A stretch of DNA of 64,000 bases from Diphasiastrum complanatum (GCA_029204225.1 CM055102.1:17568223-17632222); one strand, 5' to 3'. Shown: positions 33,813-46,415, counted from the first letter of the stretch. The notes: generated by a model not told the origin, from the letters alone. Numbers and translations are program-made.

Positions 33813-35940
33813 CTAAATATCTAAAACTTGGTCATCTTTTTCAGCCATTTTATCCTCTTGGGATGCAATAACTTCATCTAAAGGCTTTGCCTCTTCATCT
33901 AGAGTATTTTCATCGGCTAAACCTCCCAATTCAGCTTCCTCACAATGAATCGGAGGCATGGGCTCCAAAGATGCGCTTTGAAATATATCATTCAAAGCAA
34001 GAGCCCGACATCCAACCTCCCGATCTTCGTCTGGAAGCACATGCAAAGCCGCCACGCGCATTTTATTATACCGCGCTTGGATTTCATCAAGTTCCAGAGC
34101 TACACAATTTCTTTGGGATTTTACAACACATAATGTCATAGTACCTACATGCTCTTTTAAAGATGCAAGCACTGATGATGTCTCCATACCATAACTTCCT
34201 GTATTCTAATGAAAATTTTATGACTGCAAGAAACAAAAAGGGTAGGCACATGATTATTTTAAAAAGTGAATTTGAAAGCAATACAAACATCTATTTGCAA
34301 ATTATGTACTTGCTGAATTCGTCCACCATTTCCTCAAGTGAAAACACCTTTTCAATTACCCTTGTCAAAACAGAGTTGAGTACGACCTCATCTTTCACTC
34401 CTTGTAAAGACCTCCAGAGATGGCCTTTCATATCTTCCGACAGTTCTTCAATAAGCAAATATTTTATTTTACTTTTTGATTTTTTTCCACTTGCAATTTC
34501 ATCCTTAACTAACAATTTTCTGGCCTTTAAGCTCCTTGTTCTCCCACATGGTAAAGATTTTATCCTGAAGCTCCCAGGTCTTTCCAGTGCGGAAGGCTAG
34601 TTGGAACAATGGATCAAACCGTCTTAAACTGTTTGACTTCTCTGACTCATCAGTAAAGACTCCAACTTCGAGCAAACAGGTTCTCCTAAGATTTATATCA
34701 GGCTTCCCATGTTTAATTATATGGTCTTTGAATTGGTGATGGAAAAACCTTATTTTCTCAATAAAAGACATCTTTGCTTGATAATCATTATCATTATTAT
34801 GATCCAAGCGAAAAGTTTTTCTTCTTCAATCGTTAACCCTGCAAAAACCTTGCAATCAACAAAACCAAAAACCATGGAGGCAGGGTACATGGCCACCAAT
34901 TGTCTACGAGCATTTGTGGAATGCGACCCACCAATTACAAAGTAGTTATAATTCATTGTTTTTTCTTCCTTGAAGTCTTTCTTGGCTCGGCATTCTACAG
35001 GATCCACTAAAACGAAGAACGAAACTACAATGGCATGAGGATTTAGTTTCATTTTCTTCATTAACTTTGATACATGCACATTATGAGGCACCCGTACTTT
35101 GAGAGGTCTTTGCTGTGTACCGGGATCAACGGGTGGTCTATGAATTCTAGAAATTGGCAACTGAAAAACATGATGGCTGACCAATTTATCTCTGACCACA
35201 ATCTCTCGTATATGATTTTGTTCAGAAGTAAAAACTCCACTGCTCAATATAAAGCCAGACATGTTTTTATCACTTTCTTCTTCAAATGAGTTGTGGTCTT
35301 CAGTTTCTTTGTCCTTTTTGTATCCTTTTGGCAGTTGTTTCTTTGATTTCTTGGATGGTTCTACAATTTCTTTTTGAATCTTGGTCTTCATTTTCTTAGG
35401 AGGTTCTTCATTGACCATAGCCTTTCTCTTTGTTGATCCATCCTCTATTGCAGAGGGTTCCAATGCAACTTTTTTGTGCACAGATGGACCAAGGCTGATG
35501 ATCATATTACTAGAATTAGATATTCGTCGAGATAAGATTGATGGAGAGCATAAATGAAATTGACAAAGTTTCTCATTCACTGCAAACAACATCTCTGTTT
35601 TCTTCTGATTATCAGGATCCTCCACTGTAAAATGAGTGTATCTAGATCATCCTCTCCTTCATAATCCACCCATGACATTGGGCCATAGCATTTAGAATCT
35701 TTCATCTCTAGCTCGGTGCTAGGCTTTCGGCACATATAAAGCTTAATGCCATCTTCTTGATTATACTTGATGGCCCACTCATAATTGAGACACTTGGACT
35801 TCATAAGTCTGGACATTTGAGAAGGTTCACTTGATTTTTTTTATGGAGCTTTCCTTGGAGGAGTCTGAGAATCATCCCCATCTTGTGAACCAAACTTGAA
35901 TTGGATGCGCTTTTGGGTATTTCTAGTATGCATCATTGTT
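33813..35940 (-). pseudogene. Decayed multi-segment gene with possible ParB/sulfiredoxin-like domain
   Basis: Several - strand frames form one broken gene. The N-terminal part (35940-35580) contains MSRLMKSKCLNYEWAIKYNQ and an in-frame TAA just before it. A Lys/Glu-rich segment follows (35625-35250). The main domain (about 35110-34750) carries VRVPHNVHVSKLMKKMKLNP, YFVIGGSHSTNARRQLVAMY and KVFAGLTIEEEKLFAW. After a frameshift DHNNDNDYQAKMSFIEKIRF follows, then helical text to 34291 and an acidic C-terminus (34187-33813). The GGxHS signature followed by V-x-GL-x2-EE-x7-HN recalls the DGxHR...N layout of ParB-N/sulfiredoxin-fold proteins; this is inference from motif order. The gene may be a repeated, transposon-like family. 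Confidence 0.5.
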
Positions 35941-36203
35941 ATATTAGAAAATGACATAGATGCAAGGCAATAAACCTAAAAAATCACAAAAAATGGTCAA
36001 CAACGTAATACTTTATGTAAAAATCGACTAAAAAAGGTATGACTCAGGCTATTTTGCAGACAAAATTTCAATACAACATGTATTGTAATTCATGTTACAA
36101 TCTTCGTTATTTCAAATTACATCTAGTTACATGACAATCAAAATGCGATAGAGTGAAAAAAGTCTGTGGAGGACAATATATCGACATGAAGACATAACCT
36201 AAC

Positions 36204-37320
36204 TTAAAATAATTCAAATAGTTCTTCCAGATGGAATAACATGTTTGCTAGAGTCTGTTGATTGTCTAGCTCCAGATTATAGGCCACTCGAAGAGATGGG
36301 ATATGGAATTCTATAAGCATAATGGCTTCTTGGCCATATGCTAGCTGGAAAGGGGTTAAGCCTGTAGCTCTCTTTGGGGTAGTGCGGTAAACCCATAGAG
36401 CAGCATGAAGTTTGAGTTCCCAATCAGATCGGCTGGATGCGACAGTTTTGGTGAGAATTCCACATAGGATTTTATTGGTGGATTCCGCCTGGCCATTGCA
36501 TCGTGGATAGTATGGAGAACTTTTTTGATGTACCACAAAAAATTTGGAAAGAAGATCTGCTATGACAGAGTTCAGAAAATGTGTACCCCTATCACTGATA
36601 AGTTCTAAAGGACATCCGAAACGAACAATAACCTGTTTATAGAGAAAATTTGTGATAGAACGAGCGTCAACATTGCGAACAACTCTTACTTCAGCCCATT
36701 TGCTACAATAGTCCGTAGCTACTATGATGTAATGAGATTGTGTGTGCCGAGCAGTGGGACTAATAGGTCCAACATAATCAATCTCCCGTTTCTGGAAAGT
36801 TTGATCAGTGGTTACAGGGTTTAAAGGCATGTAGTCGGTCTTTTGAAATTGTTTTGTGTGTTGGCAAACATCACAGGCCTTTGTGTATTTGTGCGTATCC
36901 TTAAAGACTGTTGGCCACCAAAAATAGGCCAAGAGGATTTTCTTAGTAGTCATTTCGGAAGAGAAATGACCTGTTCCAATACCTTCATGAGTGAGGGAAA
37001 TGATAGAAGGTATTTCACCTTCAGTAAGACAACGTCAGATGATTCCATCTAACCTTTACTTGTACAGTTGGCCTGCAATTAACGTATAAGGTTTGGGTTT
37101 CAGGACCAATGCACGTTGTTCAGGTTTAGATAAGGAAGGATCCATTTGCCCTGAGGTTAAATATTCGGTGATTTCCTTGGCCCATATGGGTGTAGAGTCA
37201 ACTTGGAATAAGATGGCATCGGATAAATCATCATTGACGTCTTGATCTGGGGTGGGTAGGTTAGGGATTCGGGATAGATGATCGGCTAAAAAATGTTGAA
37301 CTCCTTCATGAACCACGATT
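36204..37320 (-). pseudogene. Ty3/gypsy integrase (Tat/Athila-like), decayed
   Basis: On the - strand, the zinc-binding segment CDVCQHTKQFQK is followed by the catalytic core: IDYVGPISPTARHTQSHYII, ELISDRGTHFLNSVI and YYPRCNGQAESTNKIL, so all three acidic residues are present. The RNase H-integrase linker with VQHFLADHLSRIPN lies at 37056-37316 in another frame. The YYPxxNGQAE form and the absence of a chromodomain suggest the Tat/Athila group, unlike the two chromoviruses in the first 24 kb. Confidence 0.85.
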
Positions 37321-38235
37321 CTAAACTCAAATTCTCACAATAATAGGATCCATCGAGTAATGCGACCTGTTGTGCAAGTCTTGTTGATGAGGTACAATAC
37401 TGCTTGATGATCAGTGAAGAAGGCAAAAACTTTTCCTAGTAGATAATGGTGAAACTTCTAAACCACATATACCATTGCCAAGGCTTCATGCTCAGTAGTG
37501 GTATAATTGACTTCAGCAGGTATCAATTGTCTACTGAGAAAGCAGATTGGGTAATCCTTTTTGAATTCTCACGGTTGGGTGAGCACTGCTCCAATGGCAT
37601 ACTTGGATGCATCGGTATGTACGTGGAATTCTTTGGAATAGTCAGGAGCCCGGAGGATAGGTGCATTGGTAAGGGCTTTTTTGAGTTGATTAAATGTGAC
37701 GCAATTTTCATTTGTCCATTTGGGTACCACAACTACTTTGTAAATTAAGCGGGCTTTATTAGCAAAATCGAAAATAAAGCAGCGATAGTAGTTGGCGTGA
37801 CCAAGGAAAGAGTAGACTTCGCAGATGGTACATGGTTCCGGTAGAATTTGAATGATGAGGATATTTTTGGGGTTAGTTGTTATGCCATTTTTTGAAATGA
37901 TGTGGCCTAGTACAATACCTTGTGCTACCTAGATCTGGCATTTTCTAGGGTTCAGGGAGATGCCGAATCGTTGACATTGGATAAAAATTTTCTCAAGCAC
38001 AGACAGGTGTTTTTTTTTTCTTAATGTGCACCTAGATCATCCAAGTAAACTTCTAGGGTGTCACCCATCTACTGAGAAAAGGCAGCTTGCATAAAACGTT
38101 GGAAGGTGCTAGGGGCATTGCAAAGACCGAAGGGCATGACTTTCCAACAAAAGGTATTAATGGGTCCAGACTGAAGGAATACTACCTTTGACCAGAATTT
38201 TTTTTATTCTCAACTAGGGTATTAACTCAATGCAC
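37321..38235 (-). pseudogene. Ty3/gypsy reverse transcriptase and RNase H, heavily mutated
   Basis: On the - strand near 38150-38020, MPFGLCNAPSTFQRFMQAAF and then LEVYLDDLG can be read with a stop between them; these are the reverse transcriptase motif and its catalytic Asp pair. Further toward 37320 only scattered RNase H words remain because of frequent stops and frame changes. It is the upstream continuation of the integrase at 36204. Confidence 0.75.
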
Positions 38236-40430
38236 AACTACCTGGGGTGAGACACCTTTCATGTCTTTATACGTCCACGCAAAGACATGTCTAGATTTTC
38301 GCAGGAGCTTTTCAAGCCGTCTGCGTTGAAACACATGCCACGGAGTTTTATTTCTTTCTTTTTATTTTCTCTGTGTTAGCACAGTTGCTAACAAGCATTA
38401 AGCAAAACCATTTCAAAACAGAATAAATAGCTTTCTTATCAAGCACTTTAGCTTCACCTTTGGATGAAAGATTTTCAATCTTGTAGGTCTTCCTAAAATC
38501 TTTCTTGCTAATTGCAGAACATTTTAAAAGCAGTTAAATGCGAGATGTGGATGAATCTATCAAAAAACTGAAGGCATTTTGCATATTTTGATGTAGTTTT
38601 TTTTAAAGTTACATATAAGAATGAAACAACACTGGGATATCTCTATGTAAGCCTTGGTGTCACCCAATCCTATTTCTTGCACTCGTTGTGGGACTTACAA
38701 TCAAATCAATGGAGATACAAAATCTTAGATCTTGGAACCTAACTATTGTAATTTGTTTGAATAGATTTGCATAAAGTTCTCAACAATCTATTGTATCTTG
38801 ATAATATTAAAAAATTATAGAGAAATTCAAGCAAGGACAAAGCAAAACATTAAGATTATTTGAAAGGAATGTGCTATCAAAACTTTCTCCGTTTGGAGCT
38901 ACTCTTCTGAGCATTGAAGTCTAAATTGGCCATTAAGTAGCAGCCATGATAGTAGCCATCATTGGATCAATGGATGTTAGATTGTGAGAAGAGTCCAAAC
39001 TCAGCCATCTTAGTGAGAGCAACAAAGCATGCAACAAAAAACAATAGATGCATGGCATTGCACATGCACATCTACACATAGCGAGCAGGTCGTGGAAAGG
39101 AAGTTTGCATCCATGACATTTTCGAATTCAGAGATATCGACAATTGTCTAGGAAAAAATCCAACAAACGTGATTTATCCTATTTTATAAACCCAAAGATA
39201 TATGTGGCGCATCCCAAATAACAACGAGATTTAATTTAATTCTAAATGGTAATTCGTGGAAGTTGTTGAAGATGGCCAAGTCTTTAATGACTTCAAGTTA
39301 TTGAATTCAACATCTGAACTTGAAATTATGATAGGATTGGTTACCCTTTGCTGGAGATCAGCCGGACGTCTACAACCGTTGTAGACATTCTTCAAATAAA
39401 TTGGCTGTCTAAGTTTGTGATTCCTACAGGTATCAGATGAGCATACATAGAACCAAAGTTGGTTTCACCTGACCCTAGATCAATGATCAATAAACGAGCA
39501 GGAAGAATCATGAATTAGAAATTGGTCATTCACTAAGGAGACAATTGTGGGCTTAATTTTCAACAAATCATATGTTTCATTCTTCATGTATACGAGCTTC
39601 AATGGCCAATCAGTCAAGAAAATAAACTATGAACTTTAACTCGCAGAAACAAAACGACGATATGAGAATAGCAAACAATGTCAAGACCACCTTGTAAATG
39701 GCAAAAGATCCATACATATTGAACTACATATTCTATGTGAAGGAGAATTGATATTGATGGCATAAAACATAAAGTCATTCATTTTTCATGAAGTCTAAAA
39801 ACAAGGAATGAAAGTGTGTTATTGAGAGAGCTCCAATTCCCTAGCATGGCTTTCTTCACCAATCAACTTTCCAAAAAAATGCTCTAGTTCATTCTTCAGT
39901 TTTGTGAAGCTATTGTTCAAACATGACGTAAACAGAAGCCGAGGAACATAATCTATTTCAAATGGAACTCAAAGGAACTAGCATTGCAATAATGAACATG
40001 TTCAAGTTGTAGATATAAAAATGACCACTCCATTTTAAGCTGACATTCCTAATTTGCACACACACGATTTAAATGAAAATGATAACCTCAAGGGCATGTG
40101 AAAGACTAGATAAGAGATGTTGGAAGACACTTCTCGGAACTTTAAGCTGTTTAAAAGAAGACAATTGTTTGGTTGCAATGACAAAATGACAACCAAATTG
40201 TAAATCAAGGCTATGAAGTTATCAAATGCAAAAAATGCCATTGAAATATGAAGATATTACTTGTTTGATGGAAAATGGATGACGCAAATGCAGCCAAGAA
40301 TGTTGGAATGCACCTACAAGTTGTTAAAAAACCGCAATCACCAATCCAATTGAAGGAAAAGGTTGAGAATGATAATAAGAGAAAAGAATGAGAAATCAAA
40401 AATGTTTTAGAGGGGAAATAAAATACAGAA
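38236..40430. other. Intergenic DNA without recognised genes
   Basis: No coding region or strong repeat could be supported. Confidence 0.5.
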
Positions 40431-40436
40431 ACAAAC

Positions 40437-40591
40437 TTTGTGGAAGTTGCATGCACCACTTGGCATGCATGCAACCTCCATAGGCGGGCCACATTTACAT
40501 GATTCACACATGGAAAAGCCCCCTCCGTGGTAGCAGAAGCCACAAAGGCAACAAATATTGAAATTTGCAACTCTCTTAGAATCACAAGGGC
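40437..40591 (-). CDS. Possible exon of an unknown Cys-rich protein
   Basis: On the - strand an acceptor-like GTGTAG (40597-40592) is followed by an open stretch encoding PCDSKRVANFNICCLCGFCY, then HGGGFSMCESCKCGPPMEVA, then CMPSGACNFHK. It ends at a donor-like GTTTGT. About a dozen cysteines in 50 residues, with CC, CxxC and CxC spacing, would suit a disulfide-rich secreted peptide or a metal-binding domain. An upstream - strand ATG at about 40720 begins a hydrophobic stretch (MLVFVLFKNFLIVFFF) that could be a signal peptide, but the intron between is uncertain. I do not recognise the family. It could be a chance open stretch. Confidence 0.35.
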
Positions 40592-40599
40592 CTACACAT

Positions 40600-42032
40600 T
40601 GCGAAGGAAAAAAAGTGTTTTTTAAAAAAATCAATTTATAAATACCTGGCAAGCCCACGAAAATTAGCAAGCCCAAAAAAAAAAACAATTAAGAAATTTT
40701 TAAAAAGAACGAACACAAGCATGTTCAAAGCAAACTTGAATACAATAGGCCAACAAAAAGAGTGATACTATTTGAAGTAGTAGCGTATTTTGCAACACCA
40801 CTGCCATGGTAGTGATGGTACAGTGCCCATCTAACGGAGATGGGCAATGATAACACTCCCCTTAGATCATTGCTATCATTGCCCACCCTTAGATCTATGG
40901 GCCACCAGTGGTGGTTTGGAATAGAGTCTCCCCCATTTGAATAGTGAAGCAAAATGACAAGCTCTTTATTTCATAGTGCCCTCACATCACCAATACACTA
41001 AATTAAGCACTAATTGAAATAAACAAGGCAATTAATAAATTGATAAATTACAAGAAGCTTTGCCTTAGCTTTGGAATCTTTAAAAAATTTCAAAATAATA
41101 AAGATTTCATTTTAAAAACATTATTTTTTTTGCAAAATTATTATTACTTTTAAAACTAGTTTCAATGCTCAAATTCACTCAAAAGTGCTCTCTAATCTAT
41201 AGCAAATCTTCACAATAGATTACCTTTCACAATGCCCTTGCTCGAAGGTGAGTTGGTGTTCTCCCATGCAAGGGTCTTTCGTAATCTCATCCGATCACCT
41301 TGTCTCATCCTTGCTTGGGCTAAATTGGGATGCTATTTCGTAGCACTTGTGAAGGGAGCCTAGCAAACACATGGCATATTGTGGTTGGTCAAGAGGAGCC
41401 TGATTTCAAGCCATAGCAAGGGCTCACAAAAAAGGTCTAATCTCAGCCACAAAAGGTTTAATCTCAGCCATCCATCTGCAATTGCTGCGTCAAGTATCTG
41501 TCATCTACCATTCGTATCAAGTTTCACCGCTCAAGTGGCTCAACTTGGTACTGCCGATAGCCAGCCATAGCCACCCCCTACTTGCTACTTGGTACTGCCA
41601 ATAGCCAGACTCCTCATGAAGGATAACTAGTACAAATTTTGTCTTGAATTTGTATAGCTGACAAATGTTGGCAGTTTGGCTTGCTTTGTTACAGAATCTG
41701 CTCAAAGTTTAACAGCAAAACCTGATTCTGTGTAGTTTAATAGTGGCAATGTGTCTTTGGATTATTGCATTCAAGAATGCAGGGCATAATCTAGCTTTGT
41801 TTCTAATGTGAAGCTGATTTTACTACAAACATATGTTTAGTTTTTCTTGACACAGACTACCAAATTCGTGCCTGATACGTCTGGAGTACTTCAGTTTGTT
41901 TAGGGTTTGGGTTTTTATTGGACACTGCAAATCTTTTGTTAGGCTATGGAGTTACCTGTGCAGCTATTTATCTGTTAAGACATGCTGCCCTTGCTACACA
42001 AGGGAGCTGCCAGATAAGTGGAAACCGAAGCG
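40600..42032. other. Upstream region of the PDF-PPR gene
   Basis: No supported coding region. A 30-bp phrase around AAGGTCTAATCTCAGCCA is repeated at 41431-41470, and CTTGGTACTGCC(G/A)ATAGCCAG(C/A)C at 41545 and 41589. The promoter of the gene starting at 42033 should lie here. Confidence 0.5.
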
Positions 42033-45000
42033 ATGCTTGCAGCTTATGGTTTCCTGCCAGGGTTTGCTTGTCAAGATCGTCAAACAGGTAGTGCATGGAC
42101 GAAAAGAGCACTAGTAGATTTTTTCAAGTGCAATTCTGTATGCAATCCGCAGTTTGCAGCACCAAAGTCAGCAAAGTATAGCTCCTTTTCTAGAGCAGGT
42201 ACAGTTACGAAGGATTTCATTTTAACATCTTCGTCCATTTGAATTTTAGTTGATTTGCTGGATCATCTACCTAAATTCAGTAAAGATAAAGATGTTGGAA
42301 AGAATAACATGTCGTTAAGGGTTCTGTTTTTGCCTGGGTGACTTTGTATGAGTATTCTGGCGAAAGTCGTGTATGGTCTGATAGCTTTGTGCATGCAGCC
42401 CAGAATGGAAATGAGGAAGAGCTCTGGCTTCAGTTCTTTTCAGATCCTTCGGAATGGTGGGATAACCGACTCACGAAGGTGACTTTCACAATTGAATAAA
42501 GAATGATGACTTGCATGCATTCTTATTGACTCTTCATACTTCTTGTTAGACTGAATTTGGGTGCCACTTTTAGGATTTGAGGTGTAATGATCGTCTGACT
42601 AGTTAATTTTGTGGATATTACAGAGGAACCCTAACTACCCAGATTTCAAACATAAGACGACTAAAGAGGGACTATGGGTGGACAGTTGGTCAAAACCTCC
42701 TTGGGTAAAAGAAAAATTGGTCGATGTTGCAAACTCTGGTATTGAACTGCTGCCATCCATTGCTCTTTTCTGAATAAAGAAAATAAAGAGTGGTCAAATG
42801 TTTGTGGGATTACTTATGAGGCTAGTGTCAGGAAGTCCAGCAAATTGTAGCACATATATCAGAATCTTTGCCAGTATCTTCCCAAGGAAACTTTTAGTGT
42901 GTTGTACCACTTAGGTTTGGAGAAAACTGGGAAGAAACTGTCAAGGGTTTGAGTAGTGTGTCTTTCTTGGCACATGAGATTGGTGATAGAGAGTGACTGT
43001 GGTATGTGGCAGGCCAGGAGACCACTACAGAACAACTTTGGAAGAAGTTCCTGTCAGATCCTTCAGAGTGGTGGGATTTCAGGTTTGACAAGGTGAAACT
43101 CCTACTTGACCTGCAAAGGCTCTGATATGCTTGTAGAAAGGTATTCTGTGGACTCCATGCTTCCTAATCAGCTTGAGCTCGTTTCTCACCTAGACAAATA
43201 CAAGGTACCCTGATTTTAGACACAAGAGGACAAAGGAGGCCTTATGGGTTGGTGGGAAAGCAACACCGAAATGGGCAAAAGAAAAGTTGGCTGCTTTGCC
43301 ACCAAATACATTAGAAAGGAGTATTTTCCTTTGGAATTCAAAGCTGTTAGCCTTTGTCAAGAATGGGCAACACGAAAGGGCACTGGAACTTTTCCAACAA
43401 ATGCAAGTAGAAGGTGTGAGGCTAGACAAGTTCACTTTTATGCAGGTTCTGAAGGCATGCTCTAGCATAACAGCCCTTGAGGAGGGTAGACATGTTCATG
43501 CGCAAATTATTAACAGTAACTACGAGGCAGATATAACACTCGGAAATTGTTTAGCTAACATGTATAGCAAATGTGGCAGCATAGAAGACGCTTGCAGAGT
43601 CTTCAATGACATGGAGATGTGCAATGTGGTTGGTTGGAGTGCTATCATGCAGGGCTATATTAGATGTGGAAAGGGAGAAAACGCATTGAGAGCATTTCAT
43701 CAGATGCAACTCGAAAGGGTGCTGCCGGACAGCACAGCCTTTGTAGCCGCATTAAATGCTTGTTCTACAATAGGGGCACTGGAGGAGGGGAGGTGTATCC
43801 ATGCACAGGTCATTGAAAGCGGATATGAAACAGATGTCTTTGTAGTGAGTTGTCTTGTGAACATGTACTCTGAGAATCAGAGCCTAGAGGATGCTTGCAG
43901 AACCTTCAACGAGGTGGCACTACACGATGTGGTTTGTTGGAACGCTATGATTGTGGCTTTTATGAAATTTGGGCAGAGGAAAAAAGCTTTGCAGCTGTTT
44001 AAACAGATGCAGCGCGAATTCGTTAGGCCAAATAAAGTGACCTTTGTGAGTGTACTCAATGCATGTGCCAGTTCAATGGCACTGGAAGAGGGCAAGCGCA
44101 TCCATGTGCAAATAATTGAAGCTGGATATGAGTCAGACTGTATTGTGGGAGCTTGCTTGGTTGACATGTATAGCAAATGTGGGGATCTAAAGAATGCCTG
44201 CATGATTTTCAACGGCTTGCTAAATCGTGATGTTGTGTGTTGGAATTCCATGATGGCTGGTTATGTAAAGAGTGGACATGGTAAAAAAGCTTTGGAGTTA
44301 TACCAACAGATGCAGCAGAGCCAAGTGGAACCAACCGGCCACACTTTTGCGTCTCTTTTGAATGCATGTTCTAGTATAGGCTCGCTAAAAGACGGTGTGC
44401 GAGTTCACTTGGACGCTATCAAAAGCGGGTGTGAACTGAATACTGTTGTTGCGAGCTGTCTGGTTGACATGTATGCAAAATGCGGCAGCATAGAGGATGC
44501 TTGTAAAGTGTTTGATAGCATGCCGACACGCGATGTTGTTGCCTGGAGTGCCATGGTTGTGGGTTATGTGAAATGTGGGCAAGGCGAGAAGGCATTAGAA
44601 CTCTTCCGACAAATGCAGGACCAACACGTGGAGCTAGACAGCACTGCTTTTGTATGTGTACTCAATGCATGCGCTAATGTTGCAGCACTTGAAGTTGGCA
44701 AGTTAACCCATGCCCAGATCATTCAAAAAGGTTATGAGCTTGACACTGCTATAGGGAATTGCCTTGTTGACATGTATGCCAAATGTGGAAGCATTGAAGA
44801 TGCATTTAGAGTGTTTGAAAACATGTCAACTCGAGATGTTGTTTCTTGGAACACCATGATTGCAGGATATGCAATGCATGGTCTCGGAAAGGAAGCCTGC
44901 TGCATTTTTGAGCAGATGAAAGAGAAAGATGCAAGGATGGACAGTGTCACATTTGTTGGTCTTTTATCAGCTTGTAGCCATGCAGGTCGTTTTGATGAGG

Positions 45001-45341
45001 GCCATTACTATTTTGAATGTCTCAGCTCACTTCATGGAATCTTGGCAACAGTGGAGCACTATAACTGCATGGTTGACCTTCTTGGTCGTTCTGGGTTTCT
45101 GGATGAGGCACTAGACATGATAAAGAAGATTTCCTGTCGACCTACCATTTCTACATTTCTTACCTTGCTGGGGGCTTGCAGAATTCATGGCAATTCTCAA
45201 ATGGGAGAATGGCTTGCAAAGCAAGTGCTTGCATTGGACCCTAAGAATCCTTCGGGATATGTCCTGCTATCAAACATCTATGCTTCTTCTGGCGAATGGG
45301 ATTCTGGAGAAAGGGTTCAGCAGGTAAAAATCAAGAGGTAA
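42033..45341 (+). CDS. Organelle-targeted fusion protein: two PDF motifs plus PLS-type PPR tract
   Basis: The model has five exons: 42033-42198, 42399-42478, 42624-42738, 43013-43092, 43194-45341 (862 residues). All introns are GT-AG and all phases agree. Exon 1 gives a basic, Ala/Ser-rich, transit-like start. PDF motif 1 (about residues 60-113) reads WLQFFSDPSEWWDNR...RNPNYPDFKHK...PPWVKEKL. PDF motif 2 (about 127-178) reads KFLSDPSEWWDFR...RYPDFRHK...PKWAKEKL. Each has an intron at the same place before RNP/TNT. PDF motifs are known from plant organellar ssDNA-binding (OSB) proteins; the usual OB fold is absent here. The last exon runs straight from PDF 2 into about six PLS triplets of PPR motifs (from residue 185) and an E-like end (LLSNIYASSGEWDSGERV), with no DYW domain. 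PPR tracts bind organellar RNA. The stop at 45339-45341 overlaps a strong donor (AAGAG/GTAAGT), so a further 3' exon is possible. Confidence 0.8.
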
Positions 45342-46415
45342 GTACACAAACAAGCATTCCGTGCTTGGATTTAAGCATGCAAGAATAGAATAGAAAGGCA
45401 GGCTTGCAAATTCAGGAGTGGACTTAAATTCCAGAGAATTTTTTTCAACCTGATTCTCCATATGAGGCCTTTCCATTGAAGGAATGATAAAAGGCATATC
45501 TTCCCAGCACCAAGTGAGCAGTTTGGGGGTTCAAGTTCTCATTTCTATGTAACTCCTGATTTTTGACCTGTCTTTTGAAAGGAAGTGCAAATATCTGCAT
45601 TCAGGAGAGCTTTAATTTTGTGGCTTTCAAGGTTGGGCAAAATGGCTTGGGACATCAGCCATATTTCTCACCCTTTTGCATTCCTGTCTCTAGGTGAGGA
45701 GAAACGTCTAATCATCAAGCTACTATTTGGAGACAACATTCTTAATGCTAAAAGTGAAAACTTCAAAATAAGATTTGAAACTGGTGCCAGCCTTTAAGTC
45801 AAAAGTGCACACTGTGATCGATTCCTGACAATGTGCGCATTGTATTCACTTGGTTGTGTATTGTTGATCATGACACAACATGTTGGTATGATAATAGAAG
45901 GCACATTTGGTAAGGCGTGCATTAATTCTATGCACATTTATGAATAACTTTTGGCTCACAACTTCTAGAGTATGCGACATGTCTATTTCTAGTAAGTATT
46001 TGATGAATTCCTTGATGCTAGCTGACATAACTTACTCTAATGTGCATATAGAGATACTAATTTTTTTAATCTCTTGCTTTAGAGATTATAAATAATATAC
46101 AAATGTACACCTAAGGGGGCCTCTATTGTTACATCACTAGTAAATTTTTATATGGAAAATTATACTTACTAAAAGAACAACACTATAGTAATTTTTTTTG
46201 TGATAAAAGCTTTACAAGTAATATGATAATCTTAGAGAAGTTGGGTTGAAATTGCTAGTATCATAATAACACGAAAATCTTAACATGTAAGGTCAATACT
46301 TTGCTTTACAAATTCTACTTATTAATATTTACCAATTTCTCAACAAGCTCATTGAAGATCAAATTAATTTCTCGTCAGAAATAGATTTTTTGTCTAGGTA
46401 ATTCACGAGGGCTCT
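45342..46415. other. 3' flank of the PDF-PPR gene
   Basis: No gene is supported. I could not find a convincing E+/DYW continuation after the donor-like site at 45338. The remainder is AT-rich. Confidence 0.5.

Noticed and set aside
41379-41570. Ser/His-rich open frame as a possible first exon of the PDF-PPR gene
   Set aside because: It starts without ATG and has no splice junction in the right phase; the exon at 42033-42198 fits phase and composition better.
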